From Saturnia japonica (lineage: Eukaryota > Arthropoda > Insecta > Lepidoptera > Saturniidae): a DNA stretch of 64,000 nucleotides. The stretch spans positions 6,255,190 through 6,319,189 of the forward strand of contig CM065311.1 in NCBI GenBank assembly GCA_033032175.1, given 5' to 3'. Both the position numbers and the translations under genes were made by a program. The stretch's first letter is position 1. Each line of letters opens with the position of its first letter. Shown piece by piece: positions 58,438 to 64,000 of this stretch. The notes under the pieces are model-generated. The model was given only the letters and a program-made list of their open reading frames with translations. It did no database searches and was not told where the DNA came from.

Positions 58438-59694
58438 ATAAGTCGAGGAAAAAGTTTCTTCGCATTTTATACGAAAACTCAAGACATTTTTTTCAAAGTT
58501 TATTTAAATTTATTTACAGTATATATGTGCCATTTTGTAGGTAGAGACATGATCCCGTTGCTGTAGAAACTTTGGGACTTCTGATTAAAAAAAACGCGAC
58601 AAATAGTTTTGGCAGTCCTCTCTGTGCTAACTTAACCTTACAGAACCTAAAGAATTTTCAGAAGAGCCCAAAACAGGTGAAAATGTGAAGGTGCAAGATC
58701 AGGGCTATATGATGGATGCATTAACACCTCCCAGCCAAACTCTCTTAATTTTTGCTGAGTGGCTATAAAATGTGTGTGGTCTAGCGTTATCGTGATGAAA
58801 TACCACACCCTTCCTATTGATCAATTCCGGCCGCTTTCTCTCAACTGTTTCCTTTAATCTCATCAGTTGTTGACAGTAGAGATCTGAATCGATGGTTTTC
58901 GAAAGCTCATAATGAACAATGCCCTTTCAGTCTCACCATTCACACAGCTTCACCTTATTTCGAGTTAGCCCAGGTTTAGCCACAGTCTGTGAAGCCTGGC
59001 CGACCTTAGACCACGACCTTTTTCACACGTTCTTGTCGTACGTGATCCACTTTTCATCGCCAGTTATCAATCTCTTCAAACACGGCTCGGTTTCATTACG
59101 TCTCAATAATGAATCCCAAATAAGTACACGGTTCATTAGATTTCTGTCAGTGAGCTCGTGTGGCACCCAAATATCGAGCTTTTAGGTATAGCCAGCTTTC
59201 TTCAAATGGGTAAAAACTGTTTTGTGGTCAATTTCCAGTTCTTCAGCTGCATCGTAACTACTGATATGCCGATCTTGCTCCACTGTTTCAAAAATGGCGT
59301 CCATTTTATGTGTAACAGGGCGACCAGAGCGAGGTGCATCTTTAACATCAAAATTTCCGGACTGAAAACGTTTGAACCAACTTTGTGCTACTCTTACTGA
59401 CACTGCATTAGATCCATAAATATCACAAAAATTGTCCCTGCTTGAGTTGCATTTTCGCCTTTTTTGTAATAATATTTTTAAATGTATCGAATTTCTTCAT
59501 TAGATCCACTTATTTTTACAGAAAGAAAAACAAATGAAAAATAGCGGGAAACAACTTTTTTTATTTTTGTTTATTATTTTTAATGTAACCTTTTTAATGT
59601 TACCAAAACCAGCCAGATACAAATAGTACAGCCAAATAAATTTTATATCAAGTTTATACCTACTTTATGCGAAAACACTTTTTACCCGACCTAA
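58438..59694 (-). mobile_element. Mariner element D, complete ends, inserted in a LINE
   Basis: A mariner of about 1.26 kb lies on the minus strand. The left end (taagtcgaggaaaaagttt) and the inverted right end (ttaggtcgggtaaaaagtg) pair as terminal inverted repeats, with TA at 58436-58437 and 59695-59696 as the target duplication. The longest open piece (59182-59403) reads SVRVAQSWFKRFQSGNFDVK, followed by HISSYDAAEELEIDHKTV. Further pieces give WVPHELTDRNLMNRVLIWDS, GDEKWITYD and HHDNARPH in order towards 58790. The third catalytic Asp is lost: the PDLAPSD block near 58703 reads PDLAPSH. Several frameshifts are present. It interrupts a LINE RT reading frame that resumes on both sides. Confidence 0.85.
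58740..59480 (-). pseudogene. Mariner transposase pseudogene (element D)
   Basis: This is the decayed DD34D transposase of element D. The first catalytic block (TGDEKWITYDKN, about 59030-59070) and the second (HHDNARPH, about 58775-58800) are recognisable. Between them, segments resembling RSWSKVGQASQTVAKPGLTR (about 58965-59025) and DSDLYCQQLMRLKETVERK (about 58840-58895) sit in shifting frames. The N-terminal DNA-binding half is best preserved. The third Asp is changed to His near 58703, beyond this segment. It cannot encode an active enzyme. Confidence 0.8.
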
Positions 59695-60370
59695 TATAAT
59701 ATTGTTGTACTGTTTGGAATCCAAATTATGATGTCTACACAAATCGCTTAGAAAGTGTGCAGAAAAGATTTCTGTGGCACCTAACATATAGTGGTAACCT
59801 CATTAACAAGCTTAAGAGTTATTCGGATCAGTTAAAAAAATTTAAGATATCAACTCCAAGCAATCGTCGACAACTGGTGAATGGTATCTTGGATTTGCCT
59901 CTGCTTCTTTCGGAAGTTAATATAACCTTACCATCAAGAATACCACGAACAGGAACCTATAAATTATTTTGTGAGAAACGATCTCGTACAAATCTAGGTT
60001 ACTATTCACCATTAAATAGACTTATGAGAAATTACAACATTACTTTCAAGAGTATTTATTACAAATGAAGTTGGTATCTTCTTTGATACTGTTTTTAAAA
60101 TTAAGAGAGCATATTGTTGTTCGTGAGACGAGAACAAAATTATTGTGTACCTACTTTAAACATTATTTATATTTGCTTGTGATTGTTTTTATTTTATATA
60201 GCTGTTTGTATCTTTAAATTACTAAAAATATACAATGTAATAGGATTTAATGTGCATACCGTCGTTGCCTATAATTAGGGTCACATTTAATGAAAATATT
60301 GTACTGCATATTTTTTTTTAAAGATAATGTGTTGATGTTGATTCTGTTGGCGAACTAAGTAAATAAATAC
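59695..60370 (+). pseudogene. LINE RT C-terminus and 3' tail, downstream half
   Basis: After the mariner the LINE frame continues with TVWNPNYDVYTNRLESVQKR (about 59709-59768). It stays open to a stop at 60066-60068, giving a 103-residue piece with INKLKSYSDQLKKFKISTPS and NRLMRNYNITFKSIYYK at the C-terminus. About 300 bp of 3' untranslated sequence follows, ending in a taaataaata tail at about 60360-60370. Mariner B sequence begins at the next bases. The join argues that this LINE landed inside mariner B. Confidence 0.75.
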
Positions 60371-60371
60371 G

Positions 60372-61290
60372 AGTTTCCTCGTGGCACTAACGCAGCACAG
60401 ACGGCACGTAATATCGAGGTGTATGGACTAGCTACCGCAAGTTAACGCACGATACGCGTTATTGGTTTAATAGCATCTGTTTTGGAAATTTTGATATCAA
60501 TAACGAGTCTCGTGGAAAGTCTTATAACGATGAATTGATAATGAGTCGTAGTGCAACCAGATTCATTTCAAACCACGTCGAAGTTAGCAGCAGCTTTCAA
60601 CGTAAGTAATAAAACGATACTGCTTCGTTTACGGCAAATTGGAAAGATAAAAAAGTTACGAAAATGGGTACCGCATGAACTCATTGTACAACAACGACAA
60701 AATCGCGGCGAAGCTTTCTTTAACTTGTTGAATAGGCACACAAATGAGGAGATTCTGAATCCGATTGTCACTTTTGTCCTTCGCACTGGCTAGACACAGA
60801 GGAAGCAGCCAAACAATGTCCTAAACGCAAATTGAGTCAAAAGGAGCTGCTTGTGAATGTATGGTGGGCCTGTGCCTGCATTGTTAATTACAACATCTTG
60901 AAACCTGGCACAACAATTATCGAAGAGGATGTTGATGATTGATTGATTGATTAATGATGATGGACAAGTTCGGTATCAAACAACCAATACTTATTAATTG
61001 TTAGAGCCCACTCGTTTTTCACGACAACGCTCGCACAACGGGCCATCTCAAAACTACAGAAATTATTACTATAAACTCTTCATCACCCACCAGTCCTTTG
61101 CACCAACTGATTTCAATTTCTTTTCGAATTTGGATTGTTTGTTACAGGGGAAAAATTTGAAATCCGATGAAGTTAAAACCGCATTTTAAGTGTTCATCCA
61201 TTCCCGTCTCCAGGATTTCTATAGCAGAGGCATCAGTGAACTTCAATTAAAATGGCAAAAGTGCATGGACAATAGTTGCCAGCACTACGA
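60372..61290 (+). pseudogene. Mariner transposase pseudogene (element B)
   Basis: The best open segment (60551-60793) gives the helix-turn-helix linker and WVPHEL block of a mariner transposase. The residues after it, where the first catalytic Asp should lie (IVT-CDEKW in relatives), read IVTFVLRTG and then stop, so the active site is destroyed. The D-containing APTDFNFF block is kept. The first residues of the protein are missing, consistent with the LINE tail replacing or separating them. Confidence 0.75.
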
Positions 61291-61380
61291 CTCATTAAAT
61301 AGGCATTTACTTTTCATTAAAAAAAAATATGTTTGATATTTTCTCTATAAAACGACAATTTAATATTTATATTTTAAACC
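60372..61380 (+). mobile_element. Mariner element B, 5' end missing, heavily decayed
   Basis: This is a + strand mariner of the same subfamily as element A. It starts abruptly inside the N-terminal domain (EFPRGTNAAQTARNIE, 60372-60420), directly after the A-rich tail of a LINE. It continues through TTSKLAAAFNVSNKTILLRL (about 60570-60640), RQIGKIKKLRKWVPHEL (about 60635-60685), VWWACACIVNYNILKPGTTI (about 60860-60920), HDNART near 61020, SFAPTDFNFFSNLDCL (about 61092-61140) and a C-terminus ending near 61290. The segment after it (about 61330-61375) resembles the 3' noncoding end of element A (ctataaaacg followed by an AT-rich run). Frames shift repeatedly and the first catalytic Asp is not visible. 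A small TGATTGATTG expansion lies at 60939-60952. Confidence 0.8.
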
Positions 61381-62405
61381 CCCGATTATATTAAATGCTT
61401 CCTCCTGTTAAAATTAGTTCATTGTATAAAATACAATAAGAAATTTGTTGAGGATTTCATGCTCTATAAGTTTTCTAATAACTTCAAACGTCAAATGAAA
61501 CAAAAAGATATATTATTTCGAAAGACCTGTTTTTGAAGACCTTTATTAACCAGTGATGTGAGAATTTAACCTCGAATATCTTGAGCCGCATACACAACTT
61601 TTGAGCTAACTTTTAGAAACAAAGATTTGAATAAATTTATAGCTTATCTTTCGTTTCCAAGTTTACCCTTGATCTGTGACAATTCTATAGGGTAAAATGA
61701 ACAAAGAACGATTCAAAATGATTGCAAAATGAACGTTTACGTCATAGTTTCTATGTTTATTGTGAATGATCGTATTGAGAAATTAACTCTTAATGTATTG
61801 TAAACGTGCATGACTAACGTTTATCAGGTGTTGTTGATCAACGTTGCCAATTTCCATGTTAGAGCTCAGTGAACAAGTGCTTACGTGCTTCGTACACACG
61901 GTGTGAGTTAAATAATGAGATTGTGTACAAACATGAAACAAGACGCGCAGATTCGCAGTAGGTCCTACAAAAGAATTGGATATTGTTATGCAACTTGAGA
62001 CATCCTTGGATCGAGATAGTGTCCGAGTCGTCGTCGCCGCGCCGCGACTCTCTGTAATTACACACACACTTACGTTGTAATCAGTGCCTAGCGTGGTGTA
62101 ATTTAACAGAAACATACATAACAAACTTATAAACAATTGAGTAAATCGTGTAGTTAGCTATGTGTAGCAAATAAAATATTCGTACTAGTTCTTTATTGCA
62201 AGATAACTCTATGAAGTTTGATGCTTTGTGTTGATAATTTGGAATCGTGAGAAAACAATCACGTATCGTAATTTATTATATAGAAGTAGGTAATATAGTT
62301 GGCAGACAGTTACTAAAAAAAATACTATAATTAATTGTGGCAATTGATATTTTTCTTCGTCACTTTACTGTGGCAAACGCTTGATCAAAATCACTCGTCA
62401 GAGCC
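61381..62405. other. Putative intron, mixed-GC patch
   Basis: A mixed-GC patch at 61860-62060 includes gtccgagtcgtcgtcgccgc. Overlapping minus frames of 68 and 117 codons show no domain. Confidence 0.35.
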
Positions 62406-62560
62406 TAGCCAAGTTGCCTTTCTACAGTCTTTAACGAAAACAAAAACAAAGTATGGAACTTACATATCTGAGCACGTGATTTAACGTAGATATATGTCAA
62501 ATCCATACATTTTTTTTCGTTTTCGTTAGCGATAAGGATTGTAGAAAAGCAACTTGGCTA
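62406..62560. repeat. Foldback element, about 155 bp, with CACGTG near the centre
   Basis: Outer arms tagccaagttgc (62406-62417) and gcaacttggcta (62549-62560) are perfect inverses. They are followed by tttctaca / tgtagaaa and aacgaaaac / gttttcgtt. Inside, gtatgg / ccatac and acatatct / agatatatgt pair again around a cacgtg at 62473-62478. The whole unit can fold into one long hairpin. It is probably a MITE. Confidence 0.7.
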
Positions 62561-64000
62561 GGGTCCTGATGTCAAGTGGCGATAGAACCGAATATGGTAA
62601 CACGTTGTCAAGCTTATATTATATTATATGTCATGTCACTGGATTATAAATAAATAATCAAGTTCTTACGTAATGTGTGAACCTTTCAATAAAAGCTGCT
62701 TGCAGCAATTTTTCCATGAGTAACATAACATACAGTTATTAGGTATTTATGCGATATGTATTGCGACATGGTTAGTGTTCTTTGTCACAAATAATTTGAT
62801 CTAAAATAAATTTTGTAATTGAAAAAAAATTGTCTTCTCAATTAATATATCATTGCTATATGTATATTAAATACATGTGCCCGCGACTTCGTCTGCGTGA
62901 TATATTTCATGTATGAAAAATAACAACTAAATAAACACCTCTCACCTGAATCTCCCAATTTACGGTATTTGACCGGTAAAAGCTTTGAGAATATCCAACT
63001 GAAATCATTTTAAATGTTAACCGTTAATATCCAGTTAATAATAATGCTTTATAGTATGTAAGTATGTCTGTTTAGTATAATTTAATAAAAATCTGGATAG
63101 CGCAAACACCTAACATCTACGTAGAAAATTTAGATCGAATAGATATTTTTAATTATTTTAAACATTAAAAAATTACCTTAAAATCAAAAATTCAAAATAA
63201 TAAAATCCTTCAACTATCACGATCTCGACTATTGTCATATAACGGTCACCATCCTATCTCGATGGTCACTGTCGACAGTATCACCTTCTTAACTGTCACC
63301 ATTTTGATAATACCTTCACGCATAAACTACAATTATACCAAATTTCATTAAATTCGGTCCAATAGTTTATGCGTGATTGGCGTTCGAACATACCGACAGA
63401 CAGACAAAAATTTTAAAAACTATCTAAATGTGTTCTGTCTATGATTCTAAACCTCCCCGTATTATTTTCAATGTATAGATTTCGACTCTTTACTCTTTTA
63501 TTGTAAGTACTTATAGATAGATTAATAATTTATTTGCTTTAAAAATGTAATTAACTTGGTTAAATGAAATATTTCTTTTTATTTTATTAAATTCTATTAT
63601 ATTTTAACTCTGGCTGGTTATATTATTGTCATATCATGTTTTATACTTTAATTCTATGACGTGTATATAATCAAACGTTTTATGAAGATGTTATATTTAA
63701 GTAACTTTTAATACAATTTAGAAACTAAGCGGTATACGAAAGGATTTTATTAATCTTATTAGAATGTTTGTCATATTTGCTCATTGGCAATGCTAATCTT
63801 CTCTATATTTGCAACTGTAATCATTATCTATTACAAACATTGACCACAGAATAATATTATAAATAAATCATAAAACCGATTAATTCGATTTAACAATTTC
63901 AAAAACAGTTTTCTATATCTCAATATACTATAATATATATGTGATATTGGTAGTTGTCTACACAGTTGTTACTATGGCACGAATGAGTGGCATTATAGTT
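62561..64000. other. Putative intron to window end
   Basis: AT-rich. Fragments acatgtgcccgcgacttcgt (62873-62892) and aattcggtccaatagtttat with cgacagacagacaaa (about 63352-63407) look like decayed non-autonomous repeats. No exon is recognised. Confidence 0.45.

Larger units (their letters stand above)
9356..64000 (+). other. Putative yorkie intron 1 (donor seen, acceptor not found)
   Basis: The GTAAGT donor at 9356-9361 is a near-perfect 5' splice site. I looked on the + strand for an exon completing WW1 (an Asn-His-Thr-Thr-Lys-type continuation with a Trp-Glu-Asp-Pro codon run) and did not recognise one before the window end. All coding-looking segments downstream are transposon relics. 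The simplest reading is a first intron longer than 54.6 kb, filled with repeats. A short diverged exon could have been missed by eye. Confidence 0.5.

Noticed and set aside
58919..59400. Two + strand frames of 80-88 codons
   Set aside because: They are antisense shadows of the mariner D transposase.
61783..62136. 117-codon minus frame as a gene
   Set aside because: No recognisable domain. It overlaps a mixed-GC patch and has a competing frame.

Overview
The window looks like part of a moth or butterfly (Lepidoptera) nuclear genome. It is AT-rich and intron-rich, with no bacterial-style gene packing. It is crowded with insect transposons: mariner/Tc1 relatives, 5'-truncated LINEs, tRNA-derived SINEs, Helitron-like elements ending in CTAG before T, and foldback MITEs. 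The taxonomic call rests on the repeat types and on the one host gene; no search was run.

Only one host gene is convincing. At 8883-9355 on the + strand is the first coding exon of yorkie (YAP1 orthologue), the transcriptional coactivator of the Hippo pathway. The exon encodes the Scalloped/TEAD-binding region, two HxRxxS Lats-kinase/14-3-3 sites and the start of WW domain 1. It stops at a perfect GTAAGT donor that splits an Asn codon. A CpG-rich promoter/5'UTR block lies just upstream. I recognised no second exon in the remaining 54.6 kb, so most of the window is probably yorkie intron 1, with the other exons beyond position 64000.

Layout. 1-8600: upstream flank with SINE, LINE, Helitron and MITE copies, a long foldback (5541-5711), a GATT-type array and a near-complete dead mariner (6479-7800). 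8600-9360: promoter and exon 1. 9360-31440: putative intron with Helitron-like copies, including one with four stacked 5' ends, foldback MITEs, a decayed jockey-type RT, a Tc1 fragment and a near-complete DD41D (rosa-type) element. 31700-33350: an RTE LINE tail, a strong CpG-rich block and a MITE. 33350-50300: mostly unassigned AT-rich DNA with a few CpG patches and sparse repeats. 50300-64000: a Helitron copy carrying a 0.7-kb insert with gene-like pieces, a DD34E Tc1 relic, LINE relics, a nested mariner-in-LINE stack, another mariner relic and a foldback at 62406-62560.

Every transposase or RT reading frame seen carries stops, frameshifts or lost catalytic residues, so none looks autonomous. 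I did not find a novel enzymatic, defence or biosynthetic system. The most interesting items are the yorkie gene structure, the nested transposon stack, the Helitron insert with a possible captured gene piece, the long foldbacks and the isolated CpG-rich block at 32.5-32.8 kb.
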